From contig NZ_CP048602.1 of the NCBI RefSeq assembly GCF_012427705.1, forward strand, positions 3,844,001 to 3,908,000: a stretch of DNA of 64,000 nucleotides. The letters run 5' to 3'. Positions 8,456 through 18,039 of this stretch are shown here, one piece after another. Below the pieces are notes generated by a model. The model saw only the letters and a program-made list of their open reading frames with translations. It had not been told where the DNA came from and ran no database searches. Made by a program: the position numbers and the translations under genes. The stretch's first letter is position 1. The number at the start of each line of letters is the position of its first letter. Origin of the DNA: Vreelandella piezotolerans (GTDB taxonomy: Bacteria; Pseudomonadota; Gammaproteobacteria; Pseudomonadales; Halomonadaceae).

Positions 8456-8998
8456 TTAAGGAGCGCCTTTGGTGCTATCCGCCGTACCAAGGGAGGGGCT
8501 GGTGGCGAAGGTCGCCGGAGGGGAGCCGTACGGTGAGATAAGTTCGACCTGTTCGGGTGGATAGCAAAGTCCTTGATCGGAACAGCCCTGAAAGGTCACC
8601 ACGACGGCCAACGGTCCGATCACGGTCTCGCTCGCCTCGATGGGCGCACTCACCAACACCTGATTGTAGAAAACATTAATGTCCCCCAAAGATGCGTGCG
8701 ACATTGGCTCACCAGGTGGCAAAGCCAGCTCTCCGAAATTGATACTTCGAGAGAGACTCTCAATCGCAAACTGATGCCGATGAAGGTAATAGTCTTCGGC
8801 GACGGTGAAACCGACATAAACCCGATCATCGTCTCGCCAAGCGGTGGTTCGGAAGGCTTCTGTAGCCGGTAGAAAGTCACGTTGCGTCGAACGGTTAAAA
8901 GGGGAGCTTTTGTCACCAACCCCAAATATCTCTTCACGTGCCGCTACCGGTGTGACTATAAAGAGTGCCACCATTAGAAAAGCGAAGACTTGTTTCAT
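8456..8998 (-). CDS. Free-standing DsbD alpha (N-terminal) domain protein
   Basis: 180 residues: signal peptide (residues 1-20), then the immunoglobulin-like DsbD-alpha domain with its two redox cysteines in [16 protein letters not shown] near residues 137-144. In DsbD this domain passes electrons to DsbC, DsbG or CcmG. Here it is encoded alone, without the membrane and gamma domains; the next gene downstream supplies a DsbD-like membrane part. Its ATG overlaps the lgt stop by 4 bp (ATGA). Confidence 0.87.
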   Translation of the reverse strand: MKQVFAFLMVALFIVTPVAAREEIFGVGDKSSPFNRSTQRDFLPATEAFRTTAWRDDDRVYVGFTVAEDYYLHRHQFAIESLSRSINFGELALPPGEPMSHASLGDINVFYNQVLVSAPIEASETVIGPLAVVVTFQGCSDQGLCYPPEQVELISPYGSPPATFATSPSLGTADSTKGAP

Positions 8999-9807
8999 GA
9001 GTTTAACGCCGCCTTTGGCTTATCCACTGGCTGACGTCTGGACCAAGCGACCAGAGCAAAACCCGCTATGAGCATCGGTAGTGTCAACAGCTGCCCCATG
9101 GTCAACCAGCCAAAAGCGATGAATCCCAACTGAGGGTCTGGGAGGCGCACGAACTCCACGATGAAGCGAAAGGCTCCGTACAGAAGCAGGAACAACCCAG
9201 AGATGAGGCCTCGCTGACGCGGTCGGCGCGATAGCCACCACAGCACGGCAAACAACACGACACCTTCAAGGGCAAACTCGTAGAGAGCCGAAGGATGGCG
9301 TGGCTCTGGGCCCAGCTCCATCATGGATGGAAACACCATTGCCCAAGGTACATCACTAACTCTTCCCGGTAACTCGTGATTGATGAAGTTACCGAGGCGA
9401 CCCGCTCCCAGGCCGATCGGGACTAACGGAGCAATGAAGTCAGTCAGTTGAATAAAAGCCAGTTGATGTTTGCGAGCAAACAGCCAGGCAGCCACTAATA
9501 CACCGGCAAGGCCGCCATGAAAGCTCATGCCTCCTTCCCAGATTTTTAATAACCAAAGGGGGTTTGCTTGCAGTTGTTCGAGCCCGTAAAACAGCGCATA
9601 GCCAAGACGGCCGCCAACGATGATGCCGATGGCGCCGTAGAAGATCAGGTCGCCCATATCATCGTGGCTTAGGCCGAGTCGGTGGGCTCGATGCCGACCC
9701 AACCACCAAGCAGCGACTAGCCCGATGACATACATTAAGCCATACCAGTGGATCTGAAGAGGGCCTATGGCGATGGCGATCGGATCAATTTGAGGGTATT
9801 GCAACAT
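8995..9807 (-). CDS. lgt: Prolipoprotein diacylglyceryl transferase
   Basis: Transfers diacylglycerol from phosphatidylglycerol to the lipobox cysteine in the inner membrane. 270 residues with about seven hydrophobic segments. Family blocks are visible: [12 protein letters not shown] with the catalytic His, [14 protein letters not shown] with the conserved Arg, and HPSALYE. It overlaps the DsbD-alpha gene and follows the interrupted dsbE-like gene, a setting seen in redox/metal islands rather than beside thyA, where the housekeeping copy often lies. Together with lspA and lnt it completes a lipoprotein-maturation set in this window. Confidence 0.93.
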   Translation of the reverse strand: MLQYPQIDPIAIAIGPLQIHWYGLMYVIGLVAAWWLGRHRAHRLGLSHDDMGDLIFYGAIGIIVGGRLGYALFYGLEQLQANPLWLLKIWEGGMSFHGGLAGVLVAAWLFARKHQLAFIQLTDFIAPLVPIGLGAGRLGNFINHELPGRVSDVPWAMVFPSMMELGPEPRHPSALYEFALEGVVLFAVLWWLSRRPRQRGLISGLFLLLYGAFRFIVEFVRLPDPQLGFIAFGWLTMGQLLTLPMLIAGFALVAWSRRQPVDKPKAALNS

Positions 9808-10395
9808 ATACCTTCCTTAACTTAGCGTTACAGATGGAGTCATTAATAAAAAAATAATGCGTTTTCATAACCGTTTTATCGTTTCCACTTCTCGACTTCT
9901 TGGATGACTCGCTCAACATCTTCAGACGTTATGTAACCTGTATGTTTGTAACGAATAGTGCCTTCGGTATCGACCAGATAGCTTTCTGGGGCGCCATACA
10001 CACCTAGCTCAAAACCTAGGTTACCCTCTGGATCAAAGATGTTGACTTCAAAAGGGTTCCCGAACTCGTCAAGAAACTCGAGCCCCTTTGCCTGGGTATC
10101 CTTGTAGTTGATGCCAACCAAGCGGACGCCTCGCGCGGCTAAATCCAATAACTGCGGCATTTCATGTTTGCAAGTCGGACACCACTCTCCCCACACATTG
10201 ACTAATGTCACCTTTCCTTTAAAAAGAGATTCATCAACGAGCCTTGAGGGGTCTTCCAGCGTTGTCAGGCTGAATGGCGGAAACGGCTGAGCTAACAAGG
10301 GTGAATCTCTGGCGCTAGGATCCATTGATAAGCCCTGATCCTGCCCAGTAACAGTGGACACCTCAAAAATGTAATACGCTACGCTGAGGTGAACC

Positions 10396-10698
10396 ATGGC
10401 AAGATCGACAACATCAATGAAGAAAAAATCCTATACCCGTTACTCAGATACCTACCGTCAAGAAGCGTTAGCACTCGCTGATCGCATTGGCGTTGCAGCA
10501 GCGGCTCGTGAACTGGGAATACACGCGAGTCAGCTCTATCAATGGCGCTCTAAAGCACAGCTGCAGCAAGACACATCTGAACGAGAGCGGTCGTTAGCAG
10601 AAGAAAACGCTCGCTTGAAGCGCCAATTAGCCGAAGCAAATGAAGAGCTGGCCATCACAAAAAAAGCCGCGGTGTACTTTGCGAAGAGCCTGAAGTGA
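10396..10698 (+). CDS. IS3-family OrfA (copy A)
   Basis: 100 residues with the helix-turn-helix of the transposase-8 type ([22 protein letters not shown]) and a C-terminal leucine-zipper-like helix ([18 protein letters not shown]). It binds the element ends. A run of seven A at 10659-10665 is placed as an A-AAA-AAA slippery site in its frame; a -1 shift there enters the orfB frame, which is open from that point, so a fused OrfAB is possible. The stop overlaps the orfB GTG start. Confidence 0.92.
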   Translation: MARSTTSMKKKSYTRYSDTYRQEALALADRIGVAAAARELGIHASQLYQWRSKAQLQQDTSERERSLAEENARLKRQLAEANEELAITKKAAVYFAKSLK

Positions 10699-11561
10699 AG
10701 TACGCCTTTATCCATCGTCATCGTCAGGCTTTCAGCGTTCAACGGATGTGCCATGTTGTTGGGGTCGCTCGAAGCGGCTACTACGCTTGGCGGCAACGCG
10801 AGGGTGCATCGTCTCCAAAACGCAGCCAGCAGGCCATTCTCGATCAGCGTGTGGCTGAGGCTTTTCACCAGCGTAAAGGCCGCTCAGGCGCCCCGAGATT
10901 AGCTCTAGACCTGCAAGATGATGGCATGCCGATCAACCGTAAGACGGTGGCTGCCAGCTTACAGCGTCAAGGCTTGCGCGCTAAAGCAGCCCGCAAGTTT
11001 AAGGCCACCACGAACTCTCGGCATTCGCTGCCAGTGGCGCCGAATCTACTAGAGCAAAACTTCATGGCATCAGCCCCCAATCAAAAGTGGGCAGGTGACA
11101 TCACCTATTTAGCGACGGGCGAAGGCTGGCTTTACCTAGCCGTGCTCATTGATCTTTACTCTCGGAAAGTGGTCGGTTGGGCAATGAGTGAGCGTATGAC
11201 AGCCGATCTTGTCTGTGACGCGCTTCAGATGGCGCTATGGAAACGGAAAATGCCCAAAGGCGTGATAGTTCACTCTGACCGAGGTAGTCAGTACTGTTCC
11301 ACGCTTTACCAATCGCTGCTTACCCGTCATGAGCTTAGGTGCAGCATGAGCGCTAAAGGCAACTGCTATGATAACGCGTGTGCCGAAAGCTTCTTTCACA
11401 GTCTCAAGGTGGAAGCGATCCACGGAGAGCCATTTAAAGCGCGGGATACGATGAAGCGCCAGGTGTTTGAATACATCGAACTGGACTACAACAAGCAACG
11501 GCGGCACAGTGCTATTGGGATGATTAGCCCAGAGGCATTTGAAGCCCGAATGATCGCTTAA
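10695..11561 (+). CDS. IS3-family OrfB, DDE transposase catalytic subunit (copy A)
   Basis: 288 residues with a HTH_21-like N-terminus and an rve integrase core. The DDE residues can be placed at Asp in KWAGDITYL, Asp in [13 protein letters not shown] and Glu in [14 protein letters not shown], with the usual spacing of the family. It starts with GTG overlapping the orfA stop (GTGA). The product is made alone or as a frameshifted OrfAB fusion. Confidence 0.95.
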   Translation: MKYAFIHRHRQAFSVQRMCHVVGVARSGYYAWRQREGASSPKRSQQAILDQRVAEAFHQRKGRSGAPRLALDLQDDGMPINRKTVAASLQRQGLRAKAARKFKATTNSRHSLPVAPNLLEQNFMASAPNQKWAGDITYLATGEGWLYLAVLIDLYSRKVVGWAMSERMTADLVCDALQMALWKRKMPKGVIVHSDRGSQYCSTLYQSLLTRHELRCSMSAKGNCYDNACAESFFHSLKVEAIHGEPFKARDTMKRQVFEYIELDYNKQRRHSAIGMISPEAFEARMIA

Positions 11562-11752
11562 ACCAGTGTCCACTGTTGCTGGGTAAGATCACCCTGATAA
11601 AAGAAAAAGCTCAAACCAAAAAAGCCCAATAGGGGTAAAAATAGCAATGTCCGAAATTTCACGTGTACGTCTCACAGGTAGTAGCGGGTAAGTGCCTGCT
11701 GAGCATTGTTAATGCTTACGAAAGTTGATTTAGAGCACTCGGTTGCTATCGG

Positions 11753-12430
11753 TCATGGCTGTCGAGCCCATAAGCGTTTCGCCAGCAGAGGCAGCAATGT
11801 AATGCCACTGATGAGAATCAGCGCGATTGTGAGGCCACGGGAGTCGGCCGTAATCAGCACTTCGCCGAACATGACGATTAGATACGCCGTGGGGATCACG
11901 CCGGCCAGTGTGGCGATCAAAAAGCGCCAGAAAGACAGGGGGGTGATACCTGCCGCATAGCTGACGGCATCAAACGAAAGGAAGGGCACCAATCGGGATG
12001 CAAAAACGATGAGCATCAAGCCTGTCTGAGAGCGCTCCTTTCCCAGCCAGTTGAGGATGGGCCGCGTACGCGGCCAGCGTTGCATCACTTCATAGCCGAG
12101 CAAACGAGCAATGCAGAAAGCGAGCAGAGCACCGGCTTCGGCACCGATAACGACATAGATCGTCCCCCAAACTGGGCCGTAAAGCGCACCAGCCACCATC
12201 GCAATTGGGCCACTGGGAATCGGGCTCATGACAATGGCCGCCATCATCATAAAGATGATGGCCAACGGCCCCCAGACGCCCAGCCTATCAAGCCACTCAC
12301 GCAAGGCCTGCTTGTCGGTCAAGACCGACAAGGCGCCGGTCTCCATCAGAATCCAATAAAGGGCCGCCAAGCCCATCAATAGAGTGAGCCCCAAAAAGAG
12401 CGTTTGCTTTACGCTAAGCTTGGTTGCCAT
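11753..12430 (-). CDS. TVP38/TMEM64 (DedA-like) membrane protein
   Basis: Inner-membrane protein of the SNARE-associated/VTT superfamily. From ATG 12430 it has 225 residues with about five hydrophobic segments; the family core is visible as PIPSGPIAMVAGALYGPVWG, then GAEAGALLAFCIARLLG and RLVPFLSFDAVSYAAGI. Substrate is not known; relatives are often found in mercury and redox gene clusters. An in-frame ATG 36 bp upstream is an alternative start. It follows dsbG at 61 bp and precedes the dsbE-like gene. Confidence 0.85.
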   Translation of the reverse strand: MATKLSVKQTLFLGLTLLMGLAALYWILMETGALSVLTDKQALREWLDRLGVWGPLAIIFMMMAAIVMSPIPSGPIAMVAGALYGPVWGTIYVVIGAEAGALLAFCIARLLGYEVMQRWPRTRPILNWLGKERSQTGLMLIVFASRLVPFLSFDAVSYAAGITPLSFWRFLIATLAGVIPTAYLIVMFGEVLITADSRGLTIALILISGITLLPLLAKRLWARQP

Positions 12431-12491
12431 GTGCATCTCAGTGGTCGTGATTGGGGAGACTCGCATCTCAGCCCTGTACCGTTATGGTGTA

Positions 12492-13322
12492 TCATTCAAC
12501 GCCCAATATTTCGCGAAACTGGTCGGTCGACACTGCGCCATTGATACGCTGAACTTTCCCGGCTTCATCACGGTAGTAGCTGGTTGGCGTTCCCGTAGCA
12601 CCGGCCTCACGCATGATCTGGGCGTGATTTCTAAGAAGCGCTTGACTCTCCTCCGACGGCTCCACCGGCCTTATGCCGCCATTGCGAAATTCCAGTTCAT
12701 GAGTTTCGAGAGCACTGGCCGGATTGTCGGATTCAAGGATTGCAGCAGCTTTGCGAAGACTGTCCTCTGATAGCACACCGACCAGCACGTGACGAAGCTG
12801 TAACACGCCTTGCTCAATGAGCGGGCGCGAATTTTTCCAGAGTGCATTGCAGTAGGGGCAGTTGGGGTCTGTTAGTGTGTACACAATATGCGAAGCATCA
12901 TCATTCCCCTCCGAGATAAAACGAGTGTTTTCAAACGCACTCCAGGTAGCTTCCAGCATGGGGTCCAGCACCAGAGCCTGAAGCTGGCTTTCCATAACGG
13001 CATTGCCCTGCGGGTCGATTAACGTACCAATGACGGCGTAGTCGGAAGAGGAGGAGATATAAGCTGCCATAGGCTCATTATCATAAGACAAGGCATAGCC
13101 TTGGAGACCGTCAGGCGCTTCGAAGCTGCCATGGAAGGTGAACCCTTGATCCACCAATGCGGTAATCGATTTGGGCAAGGGAGACTCAGTATTCGTGGCA
13201 CTGCTGGCCTGACGACTCTCAGTGGCATCAGTACTTGCTTCCTGCGCCAACGCAGGCAACGTTATAAGACCTAACAGACCTGCAGCAGCTAGGCAATAAG
13301 TGATAGGTAGGATATATCTCAT
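12492..13322 (-). CDS. DsbG/DsbC-like periplasmic thiol:disulfide isomerase
   Basis: Thioredoxin-fold protein with active site DPNCPYCNALW and cis-Pro in GATGTPTSYY. The N-terminus has a signal peptide (ITYCLAAAGLLGLITLPALAQ) and a Ser/Thr-rich linker before the DsbC/G dimerisation region. The ATG at 13322 is preceded by AGAGAG and gives 276 residues; a longer frame to 13391 would run into the small gene upstream and is rejected. CPYC matches DsbG rather than DsbC. It probably receives electrons from the DsbD-alpha protein of the same array. Confidence 0.87.
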   Translation of the reverse strand: MRYILPITYCLAAAGLLGLITLPALAQEASTDATESRQASSATNTESPLPKSITALVDQGFTFHGSFEAPDGLQGYALSYDNEPMAAYISSSSDYAVIGTLIDPQGNAVMESQLQALVLDPMLEATWSAFENTRFISEGNDDASHIVYTLTDPNCPYCNALWKNSRPLIEQGVLQLRHVLVGVLSEDSLRKAAAILESDNPASALETHELEFRNGGIRPVEPSEESQALLRNHAQIMREAGATGTPTSYYRDEAGKVQRINGAVSTDQFREILGVE

Positions 13323-13387
13323 GGATGCTCTCTTTATTAGTTTCTGATCTACCCAAGGGGGACGATTGTATTCGGTTGCCAGCTTCA

Positions 13388-13513
13388 TCACTTCTTATTA
13401 AAAAACAGGTATTTGATGAGCGCAGCAACACCAAGCCCCAGCGCAATAATCAACAAGATCGCTATTAGGCCCATCCCTGCCATACCCCACATGCAGCTTT
13501 CACTTCCCATCAT
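13388..13513 (-). CDS. 41-aa Met-rich single-span membrane protein
   Basis: A small gene with a good ribosome site (GAGGAA, 7 bp before the ATG). The product begins MMGSESCMWGMAGMG, has one hydrophobic span and ends LIKYLFFNKK. A 44-aa protein at 31678-31812 has the same plan: MM start, one Cys near residue 6, Met/Gly/Trp stretch, one span, and a KYLF basic end. It lies between the copper ATPase and dsbG, 33 bp after the ATPase start region of the operon. Metal hand-over to or from the ATPase is a guess. Confidence 0.75.
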   Translation of the reverse strand: MMGSESCMWGMAGMGLIAILLIIALGLGVAALIKYLFFNKK

Positions 13514-13546
13514 TTTGAATTCCTCGTTAACACGACATTGTTTGGT

Positions 13547-16021
13547 TTAGGCGCGATGAACAGCATCGTTTGGACGTGGTGTGGCATTGCCGGTATCCGA
13601 TGTGAAACGGCGTAGCCGCAACGAGTTAGTCAGCACAAAAACACTGGAAATGCTCATGGCCGCCGCCGCCAGCATGGGGCTGAGCAATACGCCGATGAAC
13701 GGATAGAGCACGCCCGCCGCCACGGGGATCAACGCTACGTTGTAGCCATAGGCCCAAACGAAATTGCCGATAATGGTCCGGTGGGTACGCTTGGAGAGCG
13801 CCGTGGCATTGACGATGCCTCGCAAATCGCCACTCATCAGCACCACATCGCCGGACTCGATGGCAATATCGGTGCCAGTGCCGATCGCAATGCCCACGTC
13901 GGCCTGGGCCAAAGCGGGCGCATCATTGATCCCGTCCCCCACAAAAGCGACGCGCTTGCCCTCCGCCTGGAGACGCCGGATCTCTGCCGCTTTCTGGTCG
14001 GACAGTACCTCAGCGAGAATCTGCTGGATGCCAACCTGTCGGGCGATAGCATCGGCAGTGGCACGGTTATCGCCGGTGAGCATGGCCACTTCCAGCCCTT
14101 GCGCTTTGAGTGCTGCGATAGCGTCGGCAGAGCCCTCCTTGAGGGGATCCGCCACCGCGATGACTGCAGCAAGCTGACCGTCTACCGCGGCATAGAGCGG
14201 GCTCTTGGCGTTCTCGGCCAACACCTTGGCGCGTGTTTCTGCCTGGCCGAGGTCGATTTCCAGCCGACGCATGTAACGATCAGCCCCTACATGTACCAAG
14301 TGGCCGTCGACCTCGGCTTCAATGCCGTAGCCTGGCTCGGCACTAAAGCGACTGACAGGGGGTAATTCCAGCCCACGGGTCTTGGCGCCCTGCACAATAG
14401 CCTCAGCGATGGGGTGCTCGCTTTGAGCTTCCACCGCCGCGACCAGTCGCAGCACGTCGTTTTCATGACCGTTAATAGCTTCGAAATCAGTCAGTTCGGG
14501 ACGTCCTTGGGTCAAAGTGCCGGTCTTGTCCAGCACCACCGTATTCATCTTGGCCAGCGTCTCAAGCGCCGCCCCTTTGCGAAATAGCACCCCCATCTCG
14601 GCCCCTTTCCCGGTACTGACCATGATGGCCGTTGGGGTGGCCAGGCCCATCGCACATGGGCAGGCAATTAGCAGCACGCTAACGGTAGTGACAAAGGCAA
14701 AGGACAAGGACGGCGCCGGTCCGAAAGCGAACCAGAGTGCAAAGGTCATCGTGGCGATAGCGATGACTACGGGAACAAATACACCAGCAACCTTGTCGGC
14801 CAACTGCTGGATGGGGGGCTTCTCCGCTTGGGCCGTTTCCACCATCTTGACGATCTGCGACAAGACAGTGTCGGCACCGACTCGCGTGGCCCGAAAGGTA
14901 AGTGCACCGTTCTTGTTGATAGTGCCACCGACGACTTCGGAATCCTTCTGTTTGACGACCGGCACTGGCTCACCGCTGATCATCGACTCATCAACGTAGG
15001 AGTGGCCCTCCTCAACGATGCCATCTACTGGAACACGCTCCCCTGGGCGAACCAAAATACGATCGCCCGTGACGACGGCGTCGATAGGCAGCTCGACGGT
15101 TTCATCTTCGCGGATGACGCGGGCAGTTTTCGCCTGTAATTGCAGAAGCTTCTTGATAGCCTCGGAGGTGCGGCCCTTGGCAATGTGTTCAAAATAGCGA
15201 CCGAGCAGAATTAGCGTCACGATGACCGCCGCCGCTTCGAAATAGCTCACGGCGGTTCCGACGGGGAAGAGCGCGGGCATTAGCAGGGCGGCGACCGAAT
15301 AAAAATAGGCAGCGCTCGATCCGATCATAACGAGGCTATTCATGCCAGGATTAAAATGCCGGAGTTCGGCGAAGCCAGTACGATAGAAGCGTGCCCCGGC
15401 ATAGAACTGCACCGGTGTGGCCAACAACCACTCAACGCCCATCCAGCCGCGATGCGGCATTAGACTCGTTAACAGCGCGTCAAAAGTGGGAATCATTTTC
15501 CCCATGGCGATGATGACTACCGGAATCGTAAATATTGCCGCGAGCACGACTCGACGGCGAAGCTCGGCTCTTTCCCGATCCTCGCTGTCCGTTGGTGGCG
15601 GCGTATCGGTATCCTGCGGTTCATAGCCTGCTTCGCGGATGGCATGCTGAATACGCGTTAACGAAACGGCTCCTGGCAGGAAACGAACGAAGGCCTTCTG
15701 GGTAGCAAGGTTAACACTCACTTCCACCATGCCGGGCAGCTTCGTTAGCGTTCGCTCTATCCGAGAGACACAAGATCCGCAACTCATGCCGGTAACAGGA
15801 ATCTCGATACTTTCCACTACCGGTTGATAGCCCGCTGTTTCAATGGCGTCGAGTAGGCTAGTGGTCGTGGTAACTGCTTCGACCTGGATAGCCGCCTTCT
15901 GGGTGGCGAGGTTCACTTGAGCGTTGATCACGCCTGGCTGCTGGCTGAGTGCACGTTCCACACGTCCAACACAGGAAGCACAGGACATACCACGAATCTC
16001 GATATCGACGTTTTGCGCCAT
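13547..16021 (-). CDS. copA: Copper-translocating P-type ATPase (CopA/P1B-1)
   Basis: Exports Cu(I) from the cytoplasm. 824 residues: two N-terminal heavy-metal-associated domains with GMSCASC (Cys14, Cys17) and GMSCGSC (Cys81, Cys84), then the membrane region, the A-domain MISGEP, the metal-binding helix ACPCAMGLATP, the phosphorylation site DKTGTL, SEHPIAEAI, and the hinge GDGINDAPALA. NAT..S residues (YGYN and MAAAAMSISS) of the last helices fit Cu(I) pumps. It lies 78 bp after a MerR-type regulator on the same strand. Confidence 0.95.
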   Translation of the reverse strand: MAQNVDIEIRGMSCASCVGRVERALSQQPGVINAQVNLATQKAAIQVEAVTTTTSLLDAIETAGYQPVVESIEIPVTGMSCGSCVSRIERTLTKLPGMVEVSVNLATQKAFVRFLPGAVSLTRIQHAIREAGYEPQDTDTPPPTDSEDRERAELRRRVVLAAIFTIPVVIIAMGKMIPTFDALLTSLMPHRGWMGVEWLLATPVQFYAGARFYRTGFAELRHFNPGMNSLVMIGSSAAYFYSVAALLMPALFPVGTAVSYFEAAAVIVTLILLGRYFEHIAKGRTSEAIKKLLQLQAKTARVIREDETVELPIDAVVTGDRILVRPGERVPVDGIVEEGHSYVDESMISGEPVPVVKQKDSEVVGGTINKNGALTFRATRVGADTVLSQIVKMVETAQAEKPPIQQLADKVAGVFVPVVIAIATMTFALWFAFGPAPSLSFAFVTTVSVLLIACPCAMGLATPTAIMVSTGKGAEMGVLFRKGAALETLAKMNTVVLDKTGTLTQGRPELTDFEAINGHENDVLRLVAAVEAQSEHPIAEAIVQGAKTRGLELPPVSRFSAEPGYGIEAEVDGHLVHVGADRYMRRLEIDLGQAETRAKVLAENAKSPLYAAVDGQLAAVIAVADPLKEGSADAIAALKAQGLEVAMLTGDNRATADAIARQVGIQQILAEVLSDQKAAEIRRLQAEGKRVAFVGDGINDAPALAQADVGIAIGTGTDIAIESGDVVLMSGDLRGIVNATALSKRTHRTIIGNFVWAYGYNVALIPVAAGVLYPFIGVLLSPMLAAAAMSISSVFVLTNSLRLRRFTSDTGNATPRPNDAVHRA

Positions 16022-16099
16022 AATGAAGATCTCCTGTTATTTATTGACGACCCGATATGCGAGCTTGATTCCCCATGTTCGCTGTCGAGAAAGTGCTGA

Positions 16100-16507
16100 T
16101 CATTCAGCCTGCTCAGCGATAGCTTCAACAATCGGGCAGCCTTCCTGCATAGGCCCTTCGCCTGCACACTCGCTCAGTGTTTTCGATAATACGGCTTCAA
16201 TCCGCGTGAGGTGTTTGATCTGCTCGCGCACCTTGTGCAGCTTCTCCCCGGCGATGCGTTTAGCTTGCGCCCGGTCGCCATTAGCATCCTGAAGCATTAG
16301 CAGCTCCCGAATCTCTTGCAGCGTGAAGCCCCACTGCTTGGCATGGACGATAAACTGCAACCGATCCACAACTTCCAGTGGGTAACGCCGATAGTTGGCA
16401 TCGGTCCTCCTCGGAGGAGGCATAAGTTTCTCTTTTTCGTAGAATCGAATCGCCTGGCTAGCGACCCCGCTTCGTTCGGCAAGCTCGCCGATACTTAGTG
16501 TTTGCAT
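16100..16507 (-). CDS. MerR-family heavy-metal regulator (CueR/ZntR group)
   Basis: 135 residues with the winged helix (IGELAERSGVASQAIRFYEK), the DNA-contact block DANYRRYPLEVVDRL and a long dimer helix. The C-terminus has SECAGEGPMQEGCPI: two cysteines about ten residues apart, as in metal-sensing members, unlike the regulator at 7299. It directly precedes the copper ATPase and most likely controls it. Upstream, TTGAGT (16557-16552) and ATTAAT (16532-16527) with 19 bp between them could form its promoter, but the match is weak. Confidence 0.88.
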   Translation of the reverse strand: MQTLSIGELAERSGVASQAIRFYEKEKLMPPPRRTDANYRRYPLEVVDRLQFIVHAKQWGFTLQEIRELLMLQDANGDRAQAKRIAGEKLHKVREQIKHLTRIEAVLSKTLSECAGEGPMQEGCPIVEAIAEQAE

Positions 16508-16873
16508 AGCGTTACCTCACGACATTATTAATCTAAGCTTCTGGCAGCCTGACTCAACGAATCTACCGGTCGGGGCTCCTATTGCTCCGGTTGGCGCACG
16601 ACCCTAAGGTAGGGCGTCTTGGTGTTCCAGCCTTCGGGAAAGTGTTGCCTAGCGTCATCATTCGATAGCGATGGCGAGATGATGACATCGTCACCGTTTT
16701 GCCAGTCAACTGGGGTGGCCACTTTGTGCTTGTCAGTTAGCTGAAGCGAATCGAGAACCCGCAGTATCTCGTCGACATTACGTCCTGTGCTGGGTGGATA
16801 CGTCAAAGTGAGACGAATTTTCTTGTCAGAATCGATGATGAAGTGATCTTACCCAGCAACAGTGGACACTGGT

Positions 16874-17740
16874 TTAAGCGATCATTCGGGCTTCAAATGC
16901 CTCTGGGCTAATCATCCCAATAGCACTGTGCCGCCGTTGCTTGTTGTAGTCCAGTTCGATGTATTCAAACACCTGGCGCTTCATCGTATCCCGCGCTTTA
17001 AATGGCTCTCCGTGGATCGCTTCCACCTTGAGACTGTGAAAGAAGCTTTCGGCACACGCGTTATCATAGCAGTTGCCTTTAGCGCTCATGCTGCACCTAA
17101 GCTCATGACGGGTAAGCAGCGATTGGTAAAGCGTGGAACAGTACTGACTACCTCGGTCAGAGTGAACTATCACGCCTTTGGGCATTTTCCGTTTCCATAG
17201 CGCCATCTGAAGCGCGTCACAGACAAGATCGGCTGTCATACGCTCACTCATTGCCCAACCGACCACTTTCCGAGAGTAAAGATCAATGAGCACGGCTAGG
17301 TAAAGCCAGCCTTCGCCCGTCGCTAAATAGGTGATGTCACCTGCCCACTTTTGATTGGGGGCTGATGCCATGAAGTTTTGCTCTAGTAGATTCGGCGCCA
17401 CTGGCAGCGAATGCCGAGAGTTCGTGGTGGCCTTAAACTTGCGGGCTGCTTTAGCGCGCAAGCCTTGACGCTGTAAGCTGGCAGCCACCGTCTTACGGTT
17501 GATCGGCATGCCATCATCTTGCAGGTCTAGAGCTAATCTCGGGGCGCCTGAGCGGCCTTTACGCTGGTGAAAAGCCTCAGCCACACGCTGATCGAGAATG
17601 GCCTGCTGGCTGCGTTTTGGAGACGATGCACCCTCGCGTTGCCGCCAAGCGTAGTAGCCGCTTCGAGCGACCCCAACAACATGGCACATCCGTTGAACGC
17701 TGAAAGCCTGACGATGACGATGGATAAAGGCGTACTTCAC
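16874..17740 (-). CDS. IS3-family OrfB, DDE transposase (copy B)
   Basis: 288 residues, same protein as in copies A and C, with the DDE residues in [19 protein letters not shown] and [13 protein letters not shown] start overlapping the orfA stop. Intact, so this copy could be active. Confidence 0.95.
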   Translation of the reverse strand: MKYAFIHRHRQAFSVQRMCHVVGVARSGYYAWRQREGASSPKRSQQAILDQRVAEAFHQRKGRSGAPRLALDLQDDGMPINRKTVAASLQRQGLRAKAARKFKATTNSRHSLPVAPNLLEQNFMASAPNQKWAGDITYLATGEGWLYLAVLIDLYSRKVVGWAMSERMTADLVCDALQMALWKRKMPKGVIVHSDRGSQYCSTLYQSLLTRHELRCSMSAKGNCYDNACAESFFHSLKVEAIHGEPFKARDTMKRQVFEYIELDYNKQRRHSAIGMISPEAFEARMIA

Positions 17741-18039
17741 TTCAGGCTCTTCGCAAAGTACACCGCGGCTTTTTTTGTGATGGCCAGCTCTTCATTTGCT
17801 TCGGCTAATTGGCGCTTCAAGCGAGCGTTTTCTTCTGCTAACGACCGCTCTCGTTCAGATGTGTCTTGCTGCAGCTGTGCTTTAGAGCGCCATTGATAGA
17901 GCTGACTCGCGTGTATTCCCAGTTCACGAGCCGCTGCTGCAACGCCAATGCGATCAGCGAGTGCTAACGCTTCTTGACGGTAGGTATCTGAGTAACGGGT
18001 ATAGGATTTTTTCTTCATTGATGTTGTCGATCTTGCCAT
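17737..18039 (-). CDS. IS3-family OrfA (copy B)
   Basis: 100 residues, same protein as in copies A and C: helix-turn-helix followed by a coiled-coil helix. The A7 slippery run is conserved (17770-17776 on the complementary strand). Confidence 0.92.
   Translation of the reverse strand: MARSTTSMKKKSYTRYSDTYRQEALALADRIGVAAAARELGIHASQLYQWRSKAQLQQDTSERERSLAEENARLKRQLAEANEELAITKKAAVYFAKSLK

Larger units (their letters stand above)
10336..11591 (+). mobile_element. IS3-family insertion sequence, copy A
   Basis: 1256 bp, bounded by imperfect inverted repeats (left TGATCCTGCCCAGTAACAG, right end complementary to TGATCTTACCCAGCAACAG, both continuing TGGACAC) and flanked by a direct duplication CCC at 10333-10335 and 11592-11594. 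It holds orfA and orfB with a -1 frame relation. Copies B (16844-18099) and C (21489-22744) have the same length and the same encoded proteins. It interrupts the dsbE-like gene. Confidence 0.95.
9876..11662 (-). pseudogene. DsbE/CcmG-like thiol:disulfide protein interrupted by IS3 element
   Basis: The 3' part (9876-10335) encodes a thioredoxin-fold domain with VNVWGEWCPTCKHEMP and the cis-Pro region YGAPESYLVD. The 5' part lies beyond the insertion (11592-11662) and encodes a GTG-started membrane anchor (KFRTLLFLPLLGFFGLSF). Removing the 1256-bp element and one CCC duplication restores one frame of 175 residues, normal for CcmG/DsbE. The element supplies an in-frame start, so a product lacking its anchor is conceivable. 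Neighbours lgt, DsbD-alpha and DsbG point to a periplasmic thiol-reduction set. Confidence 0.88.
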
